From Specibacter cremeus (lineage in GTDB: Bacteria; Actinomycetota; Actinomycetes; Actinomycetales; Micrococcaceae), in contig NZ_RWKQ01000012.1 in NCBI RefSeq assembly GCF_003946885.1, positions 1 to 64,000 of the forward strand: a stretch of DNA of 64,000 nt, written 5' to 3'. Shown here one piece after another: positions 46,455-55,110 of the stretch. The translations under genes were made by a program, and so were the position numbers. A model generated the notes under the pieces. It was not told the origin of the DNA, made no database searches, and saw only the letters and a list, made by a program, of their open reading frames with translations. Numbering within the stretch: the first letter of the stretch is position 1; the number at the start of each line of letters is the position of its first letter.

Positions 46455-47567
46455 ATGACCCTTTCAACGAGCGAGCTCACGTTCTCGCAGCAGCGAAACA
46501 CCGCCCCGAAGAGCGAGGCCGAGCGGGCGGCCATCCTGGCCGACCCGGGCTTTGGCGACTACTTCACGGACCACACCGCGGTCATCGACTACAAGGTCGA
46601 CGCGGAGGGCCAGGGTGGCTGGTCGAATGCGCGCATCGAACCCTACGGCCCCATTGCCATGGACCCGGCCGCCGCGGTGCTGCACTACGGGCAGGAGATC
46701 TTCGAGGGCCTGAAGGCCTACCGGCACGCCGATGGCTCCGTTTGGACGTTCCGGCCCGAGGCCAACGCGGCCAGGCTGAACGCCTCGGCCCGCCGGCTGG
46801 CCCTGCCGGAGCTGGCGCCGGAGTTGTTCATCGAGTCGCTGCGCCAGCTCGTCGCCATCGACCGGGACTGGGTGCCGTCCGGCGACGGCGAGGCCCTGTA
46901 CCTGCGCCCGTTCATGATCGCCACGGAGGCGTTCCTGGGCGTGCGCCCGGCCCGGGAGGTGTCCTTCCGGGTCATCGCGTCCCCGGCCGGGAACTACTTC
47001 GGCGGCGAGCTGAAGCCCGTGTCGATCTGGCTGTCCACCGGCTACGCCCGGGCCGGCGAGGGCGGCACCGGCGAGGCCAAGTGCGGCGGCAACTACGCGG
47101 CGTCGCTGGCGGCACAGCTGGAGGCCGAGGCGCACGGCTGCAAGCAGGTGCTGTTCCTGGACCCGTTCAACGACAACGCCATCGAGGAACTCGGCGGCAT
47201 GAACATCTTCTTCGTGTTCAAGGACGGCCGGCTCGTCACGCCGGCGCTGAACGGGCACATCCTGCACGGCGTCACGCGGGCCTCGGTGTTGCAGCTGGCG
47301 GCCGACCGCGGAATGAAGGTGGAGGAACGCAAGATCACCATCGACGAATGGCGTGACGGGGTGGCCTCCGGCGACATCACGGAAGCGTTCGCCTGCGGCA
47401 CGGCCGCCGTGCTCACCCCGATCGGCGAACTGAAGACGGCCGACGGCGTCATCGCCTCCCCGGGCTCCGGTGCCGGCGAGGTCACCATGTCGATCCGCGA
47501 ACAGCTGCTGGGCATCCAGACCGGCGCCATCGAGGACCTGCACGGTTGGCTGACGCGCCTGGCCTAG
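46455..47567 (+). CDS. ilvE: branched-chain amino acid aminotransferase
   Basis: 370 residues, long IlvE form. AVLHYGQEIFEGLKAYRHAD, the PLP lysine in GTGEAKCGGNYAASLAA, NIFFVFKDGRLVTP and EAFACGTAAVLTPIGEL match. It carries out the last step to valine, leucine and isoleucine. AGGAAGC with GTGGAGG precedes the ATG. A 22-bp perfect hairpin follows its stop. Confidence 0.95.
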   Translation: MTLSTSELTFSQQRNTAPKSEAERAAILADPGFGDYFTDHTAVIDYKVDAEGQGGWSNARIEPYGPIAMDPAAAVLHYGQEIFEGLKAYRHADGSVWTFRPEANAARLNASARRLALPELAPELFIESLRQLVAIDRDWVPSGDGEALYLRPFMIATEAFLGVRPAREVSFRVIASPAGNYFGGELKPVSIWLSTGYARAGEGGTGEAKCGGNYAASLAAQLEAEAHGCKQVLFLDPFNDNAIEELGGMNIFFVFKDGRLVTPALNGHILHGVTRASVLQLAADRGMKVEERKITIDEWRDGVASGDITEAFACGTAAVLTPIGELKTADGVIASPGSGAGEVTMSIREQLLGIQTGAIEDLHGWLTRLA

Positions 47568-47576
47568 CTCCCCACC

Positions 47577-47638
47577 AAACTGGTGGTCACTTGTTGCACG
47601 AAATCCTCGGATTCCATGCAACAAGTGACCACCAGTTT
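47577..47638. terminator. long perfect palindrome after ilvE
   Basis: 22-bp perfect arms (47577-47598 and 47617-47638) around an 18-base centre that itself can pair (AAATCC with GGATT). No T-run follows, so it may be a terminator of the U-less actinobacterial kind, an mRNA end protector or a mobile palindrome. Confidence 0.6.
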
Positions 47639-47727
47639 GCGTCAGTGGGGCATGTCGGCGATTTTGCCGGGCCGGCATCCGGCAAACATTCGTGGACCCG
47701 CGCCATGAACCGTGTTGAAGCTATTGC

Positions 47728-47907
47728 GTGCACTTCAGGGTGCTGGTCCTGGCTCGGGTCTGCCTCGAATCGCTGATCGCCACGATTCGCACGGCGGACA
47801 ACACCCGTGAGCTGGTCCGGCTGCAGGGTGGCGCGGCGGGACCGTACCTGTCCGACGGCGCGGCGAGCGTGCCGCCGTCGAACCCGTACCAGCCGTCGCA
47901 ACCCTAG
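47728..47907 (+). CDS. 59-residue frame, possible gene remnant
   Basis: A GTG frame reading through LARVCLESLIATIRTADNTR and ending in a Pro/Ser-rich tail, PPSNPYQPSQP. No ribosome site is evident. The codons look coding-like but I do not recognise a family; it may be the tail of a lost gene between ilvE and the FAH gene. The rest of 47639-47950 shows nothing else. Confidence 0.25.
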   Translation: MHFRVLVLARVCLESLIATIRTADNTRELVRLQGGAAGPYLSDGAASVPPSNPYQPSQP

Positions 47908-47970
47908 CCACCGGGCGCGGTTTCGTTTTGCGCCGACCGCCGCGCCAACTCAGCCGATAGACTCGGCCCC

Positions 47971-48744
47971 ATGCGTATCGCCCGATTTGTTGTAGACGAT
48001 GACCCGAAGTACGGCGTGGTGGAGGGGGATCCCGGCAGTGAAGTCGTCACTGTCATCAAGGGCGACCCGTTCTTCAATGGCATCGAGCCGACCACCATCC
48101 GGTATCCGCTGGAGGACGTGCGCCTTGTCGCGCCGATCATCCCGCGCAGCAAGGTGGTCGGCGTGGGCCGCAACTTCGTCGAGCACGCCCACGAGCTCGG
48201 CAACGAGGTGCCGACCCACCCGTTGCTGTTCCTGAAGCCCAATACGTCCGTGATCGGCCCGGGGGAGCGCATCGTGCTTCCCGAGTTCTCCGAGGAGGTC
48301 TCCTACGAGGCCGAACTGTGCGTGGTCATCGGCCGGATCTGCAAGGACGTGCCGGAGGAGCGGGTCGACGAGGTGATCTTCGGGTACACGTGCGGCAACG
48401 ACCTGACGGCCCGGGACGCGCAGAAAACCGACCTGCAGTGGGCGCGCGCCAAGGGCTTCGACACGTCCGCGCCCTTGGGCCCGTGGATTGAAACCGAGCT
48501 GGACCCGGAGGACCTTGACATCAAGGCCTGGCTGAACGGCGAGCTGCGCCAGGACGGCAACACCTCGCAGATGATCCGCGGCGTGCGCGAACTCGTCTCG
48601 ATCGTCTCCCGCGCGTTCACGCTGCTGCCGGGCGACGTGATCATGACGGGCACGCCCGCCGGCGTCGGGCTGGTCACGGCCGGTGACCGGTGCGACATCG
48701 AGATCGAGGGCATCGGCCGGCTGTCCAACCCGGTGACGCGGTAG
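47971..48744 (+). CDS. fumarylacetoacetate hydrolase-family protein
   Basis: 257 residues. PRSKVVGVGRNFVEHAHELG, SYEAELCVVIGRICKDVP (metal-binding Glu), GYTCGNDLTARDAQ and DVIMTGTPAGVG identify the FAH fold. Members cleave C-C bonds of acylpyruvates or decarboxylate oxaloacetate; the substrate here is unknown. This gene commonly sits between ilvE and gltX in Micrococcaceae. TAGACT lies 7 bases before the ATG with no ribosome site, so leaderless. Confidence 0.9.
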   Translation: MRIARFVVDDDPKYGVVEGDPGSEVVTVIKGDPFFNGIEPTTIRYPLEDVRLVAPIIPRSKVVGVGRNFVEHAHELGNEVPTHPLLFLKPNTSVIGPGERIVLPEFSEEVSYEAELCVVIGRICKDVPEERVDEVIFGYTCGNDLTARDAQKTDLQWARAKGFDTSAPLGPWIETELDPEDLDIKAWLNGELRQDGNTSQMIRGVRELVSIVSRAFTLLPGDVIMTGTPAGVGLVTAGDRCDIEIEGIGRLSNPVTR

Positions 48745-48819
48745 CACGGACGTGCATTTCCCGGATGGGGGCCGGGAACCGGTGGAGACTGCCCACCGTC
48801 GGCAGGCGGCCACGGCAAC

Positions 48820-50112
48820 CTACCGCAGCGCGTTGTCCAGCCGCCGGGCCCGGGCCGCGAACGACGCCACGCGCGGATCACCCGGGCCCGCCAGCCGTTC
48901 CAGCGCGGCCACCGCGGAAGTGTCCCCGGCACCCATGTCCGTGCCCAGCCATCGGGTGAGGACGGCCAGGGACCCGTCGGCCAGCGTGGCGGTCCGCACG
49001 GCCGCGGAAAGCTCCTCGCGCAGCAGTTCCACCGCCACGGCGGACGACCGGCTCAGCAGCGGCGCCCGGTACAACCCCAGCGCCCCGGCCACGTCACCGT
49101 CGCGCAGCGCCGCGATCACGCGGTTCACGTCCACCCGCGCCGCCACCGCCGAGGCCAGCCGGTACGGATTGGAGTCGATCACATCCCCGAGCACGCCCCG
49201 GATCCTGTGCATCTCGATGCGCACCGTGGCCGCCGTCCCGTCCTCGCCGTACAGCTCGTAGGCCAACTCGTCGGCGCTCCATCCCTGCTGCCGCGAGCAC
49301 AGCAGCGCGAGGATCTCGGCCCGGCGCGCGGTCAGCGGCACCCGGGTCCCGTCCGCGCGCACGACGGCCGGCCGCTCACCCAGCAGCTCGATGGAAGCGA
49401 TGCCGACGGGCGGGTGATGGTCGACGCCGGCACTCGCCGGCGCGGTCGTCGCGCCGATGATCTGCTCGGCCACCCGCACGGCGCACCGGACCAGGCGCAG
49501 GGAATCCGGCGTGAGCGTGTCGAACGGGCCGGACACGTCCAGCACACCCAGCAAGGCGCCCGTGACCGGGTGGTGGATGGGGGCGGCCGTGCATGCCCAG
49601 TCGTGGTGGGTGCGCACCAGGTGCTCGGCCGAGAACAGCTGCTCGGGAGCCCCCGTCCGCAGTGCCTCGCTGATCGCGTTCGTGCCGATCCCCGACTCGG
49701 ACCAGTCGGCACCCTCGACGAATTCCAGCGAGTCGGCCAGGCGCAGCGCCGGGCGGCTGCCGAACCGCCACAGCACCTCGCCGGAGGCGTCCGTGACGAT
49801 CAGCAGCTGGCGGCCGGATTCGTCGCCGAGCAGTTCCGCCAACGCCGGGACGGCCGCGGTCAGCGGGTGGTCGTGCCGCAGCCGGTGCACGTCCGCGGGT
49901 TCGTGCACGTGCCGGGGACTGTGCTGGTCGGGGCTGATGCCCAGGGTCATGGCACGCCGCCAGGAATCCTGGAGGCCCGGTGCGATCTCCAGGCGGGACG
50001 TGCCGGAGATGACGTCCTCGTGCGCGCTCCGCAACAACCGCGCGTAGCGCAACGGGTCCGAGTACCGCAAGGCGGCGCCAACCGGCCTGGCCGTGGTCCG
50101 CGGTGTGGGCAT
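48820..50112 (-). CDS. GAF-domain (AcoR-like) transcriptional regulator
   Basis: 430 residues. Residues ~25-110 match the N-terminal part of AcoR-type regulators (RSAHEDVISG, APGLQDSWRRAMTLGISPDQ); a GAF domain follows (ADWSESGIGTNAISEALRTG, CTAAPIHHPVTGALLGVLDV). There is no AAA+ domain; instead a C-terminal winged helix-like part (LTARRAEILALLCSRQQGWS, VRIEMHRIRGVLGD). AGGAGA precedes the ATG. Divergent from the flavin monooxygenase, which it probably controls in response to an aldehyde, alcohol or ketone. Confidence 0.8.
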   Translation of the reverse strand: MPTPRTTARPVGAALRYSDPLRYARLLRSAHEDVISGTSRLEIAPGLQDSWRRAMTLGISPDQHSPRHVHEPADVHRLRHDHPLTAAVPALAELLGDESGRQLLIVTDASGEVLWRFGSRPALRLADSLEFVEGADWSESGIGTNAISEALRTGAPEQLFSAEHLVRTHHDWACTAAPIHHPVTGALLGVLDVSGPFDTLTPDSLRLVRCAVRVAEQIIGATTAPASAGVDHHPPVGIASIELLGERPAVVRADGTRVPLTARRAEILALLCSRQQGWSADELAYELYGEDGTAATVRIEMHRIRGVLGDVIDSNPYRLASAVAARVDVNRVIAALRDGDVAGALGLYRAPLLSRSSAVAVELLREELSAAVRTATLADGSLAVLTRWLGTDMGAGDTSAVAALERLAGPGDPRVASFAARARRLDNALR

Positions 50113-50166
50113 TCGGTTCTCCTGCCGGGCAATGTAACGCGCTTGCAACCCCCGAGGGACTGTACT

Positions 50167-50182
50167 TGTGAGATCAATCACG
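50167..50182. promoter_or_regulatory. CRP/GlxR-like box between regulator and monooxygenase
   Basis: TGTGA-N6-TCACG, one base off the perfect palindrome, in the 159-base divergent region. Suggests carbon-source (cAMP) control in addition to the GAF regulator. A direct repeat GAACCAAGGAC (two copies near 50233 and 50248) also lies here. Confidence 0.5.
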
Positions 50183-50271
50183 TGCATACCAGCGTACGCG
50201 CCGAGCAGGGCGGGGGCGAGCGGTGGGAGCGGGAACCAAGGACGCAGAACCAAGGACACAAGGGAGTGGAC

Positions 50272-52062
50272 ATGACACGGACGCCAAACGAGATCGTCGC
50301 CAACTGGCTTGCCGGTTTGGATGCGGCGCTGCAAGACAAGGACGTCGGGGCGGCGCGGGACCTGTTCGCCGAGGACTGCTACTGGCGGGACTTCGTGACG
50401 TTCACGTGGAACCTGAAGACGTTCGAGGGCAAGGCCCAGATCGGCCAGATGCTCACGGACCGGCTCGACCATGTGGCGCCGTCCGGGTGGGCGCTCGCCG
50501 AGGACGCCACCGGGGACGAACACAACACGGAGGCGTGGATCGGCTTCGAGACCGGCGCCGCCCGCGGCTATGGTCATCTTCGCCTGAGGAACGGCCAGTG
50601 CTGGACCCTGCTGACCACCATGCAGGAGCTCAAGGGCCACGAGGAGAGGAGGGGCCCCAACCGGGAGCAGGGCGTGGCCCACCAGATCACCCGCGGCCGC
50701 AAGTCCTGGCTGGAGGCCAAGCAGGACAATGAAACGAGATTGGGCTACGACGAGCAGCCGTACTGCCTGGTCATCGGCGGCGGCCAGGGCGGCATCGGGC
50801 TGGCGTCCCGGCTGCGCCGGCAGGGCGTGCCGACCATCGTGGTGGAGAAGAACGCCCGGGCCGGGGATTCGTGGCGCAACCGGTACAAGTCGCTGCACCT
50901 GCACGACCCCGTCTGGTACGACCACCTGCCGTACCTGAAATTCCCGGACGACTGGCCCGTCTTCGCGGCGAAGGACAAGATCGGCGACTGGCTGGAGCAC
51001 TACACGGCCATCATGGAGCTGAACTACTGGTCGAGCACGGAAGCGACCAAGGCAAGTTTCGACGAGGCCGCCGGTGAATGGGTGGTTGAGGTGACGCGCG
51101 ACGGCGTGCCGGTCACCTTGCGCCCGAAGCAGCTCGTCTTCGCCCTGGGCGTCTCCGGCTACCCGAACGTCCCCGAGTTCGACGGCGCGGACAGTTTCCT
51201 GGGGGATCAGTACCACTCGTCGAAGCATCCGGGCGGCGGCGACTGGACGGGCAAGAGGGCCGTGGTCATCGGTTCGAACAACTCGGCGCACGACATTTGC
51301 GCCGACCTGTGGGAGCACGGCGCGGACGTCACCATGGTCCAGCGCTCCTCCACGCACATCTCGCGCAGCGAGTCGCTGATGGATCTGGGCCTGGGCGAGC
51401 TGTACTCGGAGAAGGCGTTGGCCAACGGGGTGACCACCGAGAAGGCCGACCTGCTGTTCGCGTCGCTGCCGTACCGGATCCTGCCGGACGCGCAGAAGCC
51501 CGTCTATGCGGAGATGGCCCGCCGGGACGCGAAGTTCTACCAGGACCTGGCCGCCGCCGGGTTCGACCTTGACTTCGGCGAGGACGGCTCCGGCCTGTTC
51601 GTGAAGTACCTGCGGCGCGGCTCCGGCTACTACATCGACGTGGGCGCCTCGCAGCTGATCATCGACGGCAGGGTCCGGCTCGCCACCGGCCAGGTCGCGA
51701 AGATCACCGGCAACGCCGTGGTCATGGCGGACGGCACGGAACTGGAGGCGGACCTGATCGTGTACGCAACCGGGTACGGGTCGATGAACGGCTGGCTGGC
51801 CGACCTCATCTCGCCCGAGGTCGCGGACCAGGTCGGCAAGTGCTGGGGCTACGGGTCGGACACCACGCGCGACCCCGGACCGTGGGAGGGGGAGCTGCGC
51901 AACATGTGGAAGCCCACGAACGTCGCGAACCTGTGGATCCACGGCGGCAACCTGCACCAGAGCCGGCACTATTCGAACTACCTGGCCCTGCAGCTCAAGG
52001 CCCGCATGGAGGGGCTGGACACCCCCGTCTACCAGCTGCAGCAGTCCCACCACGCCCGGTGA
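50272..52062 (+). CDS. flavin-containing monooxygenase with N-terminal NTF2-like domain
   Basis: 596 residues. Residues ~1-130 resemble an NTF2/SnoaL-like domain (LQDKDVGAARDLFAEDCYWR). From ~160 a flavoprotein monooxygenase follows: FAD motif LVIGGGQGGIGLASRLRRQG, NADPH motif AVVIGSNNSAHDIC and the late YATGY. AGGGAG precedes the ATG. Likely an oxygenase for a ketone, amine or aromatic compound. The stop TGA lies inside the first unit of an 18-bp tandem repeat related to the GGTGATCGAG element. Confidence 0.88.
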   Translation: MTRTPNEIVANWLAGLDAALQDKDVGAARDLFAEDCYWRDFVTFTWNLKTFEGKAQIGQMLTDRLDHVAPSGWALAEDATGDEHNTEAWIGFETGAARGYGHLRLRNGQCWTLLTTMQELKGHEERRGPNREQGVAHQITRGRKSWLEAKQDNETRLGYDEQPYCLVIGGGQGGIGLASRLRRQGVPTIVVEKNARAGDSWRNRYKSLHLHDPVWYDHLPYLKFPDDWPVFAAKDKIGDWLEHYTAIMELNYWSSTEATKASFDEAAGEWVVEVTRDGVPVTLRPKQLVFALGVSGYPNVPEFDGADSFLGDQYHSSKHPGGGDWTGKRAVVIGSNNSAHDICADLWEHGADVTMVQRSSTHISRSESLMDLGLGELYSEKALANGVTTEKADLLFASLPYRILPDAQKPVYAEMARRDAKFYQDLAAAGFDLDFGEDGSGLFVKYLRRGSGYYIDVGASQLIIDGRVRLATGQVAKITGNAVVMADGTELEADLIVYATGYGSMNGWLADLISPEVADQVGKCWGYGSDTTRDPGPWEGELRNMWKPTNVANLWIHGGNLHQSRHYSNYLALQLKARMEGLDTPVYQLQQSHHAR

Positions 52063-52134
52063 TCGAGCCACACCCGGTGATCGAGCCACACCCGGTGATC
52101 GAGCCACACCCGGTGATCGAGCCTGTCGAGATCA
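52055..52134. repeat. 18-bp tandem repeat (four units) ending in a GGTGGTCGAGC-type unit
   Basis: CCCGGTGATCGAGCCACA repeats with period 18 (units near 52055, 52073, 52091), and the fourth unit runs into GGTGATCGAGCCTGTCGAGA. The first unit contains the monooxygenase stop codon. Looks like tandem expansion of half of the dispersed repeat. Confidence 0.8.
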
Positions 52135-52276
52135 GGTGACGGACGACGCCGGTGCGTTGCCTACCCAAGGCGGCGCACCGGCGTCGCCCGTCACCAGCAG
52201 GAGCCGCGGGGGGCGGGTGGGCCCACGGCGGCGAGGGGCCCGCTGCGAGCGCGCGAGCGGGGGGAGCCGCCGGGGA

Positions 52277-52291
52277 TAAACTGGGACCACC
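52277..52291 (+). promoter_or_regulatory. -10 box for leaderless gltX
   Basis: TAAACT (52277-52282) lies 9 bases before the gltX ATG and no ribosome site is present. Confidence 0.45.
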
Positions 52292-53806
52292 ATGACTACT
52301 GCAGCCATCATCCCCGCAGCTCCCATCCCCTCCGTCACCGACGAAACCCCCGTCCGGGTCCGGTTTTGCCCGTCACCCACCGGAACCCCGCACGTGGGGC
52401 TGATCCGCACGGCCCTGTTCAACTGGGCGTACGCCCGGCACACCCAGGGCACGCTCGTGTTCCGCATCGAGGACACCGACGCCAAGCGCGACAGCGAGGA
52501 GAGCTACCTGCAGCTGCTGGACGCGCTCAAGTGGCTGGGCATCACCTGGGATGAGGGCGTTGAGGTCGGCGGGCCGCATGCGCCGTACCGGCAGTCGCAG
52601 CGCGGGGACATCTACCAGGACGTGATCGCCAAGCTCGTGGCCGGCGGGCACGTGTACGAGTCGTATTCCACGCCCGAGGAGGTCGAGGCCCGGCACAAGG
52701 CGGCCGGCCGGGACGTGAAGCTGGGGTACGACAACTTCGACCGTGACCTGAGCGCGGCTCGGATTGCCGCGTTCAAGGCGGAGGGCCGCCGGCCCGCCCT
52801 GCGCCTGCGCATGCCCGACACGGACATCACCTTCACCGACCTGGTCCGGGGCGAGATCACCTTCAAGGCCGGTTCCGTGCCGGATTACGCGATCGTGCGC
52901 CCCAACGGCGCGCCGCTGTACACGCTCGTGAACCCGGTGGACGACGCGCTCATGGGCATCACCCACGTGCTGCGCGGCGAGGACCTGCTGTCCTCCACGC
53001 CCCGCCAGATCGCGCTGTACCAGGCGCTGTACGAGGTGGGCGTGGCCGACTACATGCCGCTGTTCGGGCACCTGCCGTACGTGATGGGCGCCGGCAACAA
53101 GAAACTGTCCAAGCGCGACCCCGAGTCGAGCCTGTTCCTGCACCGTGAGCACGGCTTCATTCCCGAGGGCCTGCTGAACTACCTGTCGCTGCTGGGGTGG
53201 TCGCTGTCCGCCGACGAGGACATCTTCACCGTGGAGACGCTGGTGGCGAACTTCGACATCCACGACGTGCTCGGCAACCCGGCCCGCTTCGACGTGAAGA
53301 AGGCCGAGGCCATCAACGGCACGCACGTGCGCATGCTGGCGGCCGCCGACTTCCGTGACCGGCTGGTCCCGTACCTGCAGGCCGGCGGCGTGCTCGGTTC
53401 GTCCCTGAGCGCCCGGGACGAGGAGATCCTCACCGAGGCCGCACCGCTGATCCAGGAGCGTATCACGCTGCTCGGCGAGGCGCCGGAGATGCTCGGGTTC
53501 CTGTTCAAGGACGACGACGCCGTCGACGTCGCCGACGATGCGCGCAAGGGCCTGCCGGAGAACGTGTCGGAGGTGCTGGACGCCGCCCTGGGCGCCCTCG
53601 AGCCGGTGACCGACTGGGCGGCGGAGGCCATCCAGGCGGCGTTGAAGGCCGCGCTGGTGGAGGGCCTGGGCATCAAGCCGCGCCTGGCGTTCGGGCCGGT
53701 GCGCACGGCCATTTCGGGCCGTCGCATCTCGCCGCCCCTGTTCGAATCCATGGTGATCCTGGGCAAGGAGTCCTCGCTGGCCCGTATCAAGGCGTTCCGC
53801 CGGTGA
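52292..53806 (+). CDS. gltX: glutamyl-tRNA synthetase
   Basis: 504 residues. Class I signature [40 protein letters not shown], and KLSKR in [17 protein letters not shown]. Discriminating or not cannot be judged; in actinobacteria it normally also charges tRNA-Gln for later amidation. tRNA-Gln and tRNA-Glu lie about 1 kb downstream. Its stop overlaps the HAD gene start. Confidence 0.96.
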   Translation: MTTAAIIPAAPIPSVTDETPVRVRFCPSPTGTPHVGLIRTALFNWAYARHTQGTLVFRIEDTDAKRDSEESYLQLLDALKWLGITWDEGVEVGGPHAPYRQSQRGDIYQDVIAKLVAGGHVYESYSTPEEVEARHKAAGRDVKLGYDNFDRDLSAARIAAFKAEGRRPALRLRMPDTDITFTDLVRGEITFKAGSVPDYAIVRPNGAPLYTLVNPVDDALMGITHVLRGEDLLSSTPRQIALYQALYEVGVADYMPLFGHLPYVMGAGNKKLSKRDPESSLFLHREHGFIPEGLLNYLSLLGWSLSADEDIFTVETLVANFDIHDVLGNPARFDVKKAEAINGTHVRMLAAADFRDRLVPYLQAGGVLGSSLSARDEEILTEAAPLIQERITLLGEAPEMLGFLFKDDDAVDVADDARKGLPENVSEVLDAALGALEPVTDWAAEAIQAALKAALVEGLGIKPRLAFGPVRTAISGRRISPPLFESMVILGKESSLARIKAFRR

Positions 53807-54537
53807 TGCCGGCCGTGGCCGGGCGGGACGCCCCCGGCCCGGTGGTCGCCGGCGTCCTGTTCGACATCGACGACACGCTCATCGACCTGCGCCAGGCCAT
53901 GCGGGACACCATCGCCGCGGTCAGCGCGGACCTGCTGGACCTGTCCCCGGCCGGGTGGGACGCGTTCACCGGGCTGTACCTCGACGACGCCGAACGCTAC
54001 TACGACAGGTACGTGGCCGGGGAATTCGGCTTCGCCGAGCAGCGTGGCCTGCGGGCCCGGGCGGCGCTGGCCGCATTCGGCGTCACGAACTTTTCCCCGG
54101 CGCGCGAGGCGTCCTGGGTGGCCGCCTACGAGGAGGCGCAGCCCGGGTTCATCCGCCCGTTCGCCGATGTCCTCCCGGTGCTGGACCGCCTTGATTCCGC
54201 GGGCATCCCGTACGGCGCCGTGAGCAACAACGTGCACGACTACCAGCGCGCCAAGCTGGACCGGGCCGGGCTGTCCCGGGTCACGGCCCTGGTCGGCATC
54301 GACACCGTGGGCGTGGCGAAGCCGGCACCCGCCGTGTTCCATGAGGGGTGCCGGCTGCTGGGCACCCTGCCGGAAGAAACGCTGTACGTGGGGGACAACC
54401 TGACGCTGGACGCCGTCGGCGCCACGGACGCCGGGCTGTGGGGCGTGTGGCTGGACCGGAGCGGATCCGCCGCGGCCGAGTCCTGGGCCGGCCCGCGCCT
54501 GGCGGGGCTGGATGAGCTGGCGGGGTTGCTCGGTTAG
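53806..54537 (+). CDS. HAD-family hydrolase
   Basis: 243 residues. Motif I FDIDDTLIDLRQAM (nucleophile and acid Asp), motif II region AVSNNVHDYQRAKLD, motif III Lys in GVAKPAPAVFHEGC and motif IV VGDNLTLDAVGATDAG. A phosphatase of unknown substrate. Start either ATG 53806 or the GTG at 53803, both overlapping the gltX stop, so it is coupled to gltX. Commonly found here in Micrococcaceae. Confidence 0.9.
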   Translation: MPAVAGRDAPGPVVAGVLFDIDDTLIDLRQAMRDTIAAVSADLLDLSPAGWDAFTGLYLDDAERYYDRYVAGEFGFAEQRGLRARAALAAFGVTNFSPAREASWVAAYEEAQPGFIRPFADVLPVLDRLDSAGIPYGAVSNNVHDYQRAKLDRAGLSRVTALVGIDTVGVAKPAPAVFHEGCRLLGTLPEETLYVGDNLTLDAVGATDAGLWGVWLDRSGSAAAESWAGPRLAGLDELAGLLG

Positions 54538-54543
54538 ACATCC

Positions 54544-54639
54544 CGCTGGTCGAGCCTGTCGAGACCCCGTCGAGACCCCCGCGATTTCGACAAGCTCAAG
54601 CACCGCGAGACCGCGCTGGTCGAGCCCCGTCGAGACCCT
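54544..54639. repeat. degenerate GGTGGTCGAGC-type repeats
   Basis: GCTGGTCGAGCCTGTCGAGA, a duplicated GTCGAGACCCC, an inverted TTTCGACAAGCTCAAGCACC and another direct copy at 54615. More diverged than the other clusters; lies between the HAD gene and tRNA promoter. Confidence 0.6.
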
Positions 54640-54675
54640 GTGACCGACGACTCCCGCCCTGGCCGGGCTCCCGTT

Positions 54676-54704
54676 TTGTCCTTGGGTGAACTTTCGGGTA
54701 GAGT
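54676..54704 (+). promoter_or_regulatory. promoter of tRNA-Gln/tRNA-Glu
   Basis: TTGTCC (54676-54681), 17 bases, TAGAGT (54699-54704). Transcription would start near 54711, about 60 bases before tRNA-Gln. Confidence 0.55.
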
Positions 54705-54771
54705 TTTATCCCGGCGCGAGGGCCGCCGAGCGAACGGGAAACCGGGGACTTCGGAGCCCCGAAAGTGCCAT

Positions 54772-54843
54772 TGGGATATGGTGTAATTGGCAACACTACG
54801 GTTTCTGGTACCGTCATTCTAGGTTCGAGTCCTGGTATCCCAG
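54772..54843 (+). tRNA. tRNA-Gln (CTG)
   Basis: Cloverleaf: acceptor TGGGATA with TATCCCA, anticodon stem ACGGT/ACCGT, loop TTCTGGT giving CTG (Gln, codon CAG), T-stem CTAGG/CCTGG with TTCGAGT loop, discriminator G. CCA is not encoded. Transcribed with the following tRNA-Glu. Confidence 0.95.
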
Positions 54844-54941
54844 CGCTTCAAAAGAGCAACGCAAGCCGATTGGCGTGCACGGCAGGAATCGGATAGTATT
54901 TCTGAGGCTTGCCGGGCAAAAGAACGGCAGGAAAGTATTAG

Positions 54942-55014
54942 GGCCCCATCGTATAGCGGCCTAGTACGTCGCCCTCTCACGGCGGTAACGCGGGTTCGAA
55001 TCCCGCTGGGGTCA
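54942..55014 (+). tRNA. tRNA-Glu (CTC)
   Basis: Acceptor GGCCCCA with TGGGGTC, anticodon stem pairing around loop CTCTCAC giving CTC (Glu, codon GAG), T-stem GCGGG/CCCGC with TTCGAAT loop, discriminator A. CCA not encoded. A strong terminator starts 6 bases later. Confidence 0.95.
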
Positions 55015-55019
55015 CTGGC

Positions 55020-55057
55020 AAGACCGGAAACCTTCGGGTTTCCGGTCTTTCTTTTTT
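55020..55057 (+). terminator. tRNA-Glu terminator
   Basis: Perfect 13-bp stem AAGACCGGAAACC / GGTTTCCGGTCTT (55020-55032, 55037-55049), TTCG loop, then TCTTTTTT. Textbook intrinsic terminator. Confidence 0.93.
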
Positions 55058-55110
55058 GCCCGGATGGCGAATGGCGCTTGTCATTGCAAACAAACTGGCA
55101 TGATGAACCT

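Noticed and set aside
48820-52107. 1095-residue minus-strand frame
   Set aside because: Only the part from 50112 down is a gene. The rest is antisense to the flavin monooxygenase and begins in the tandem repeat.
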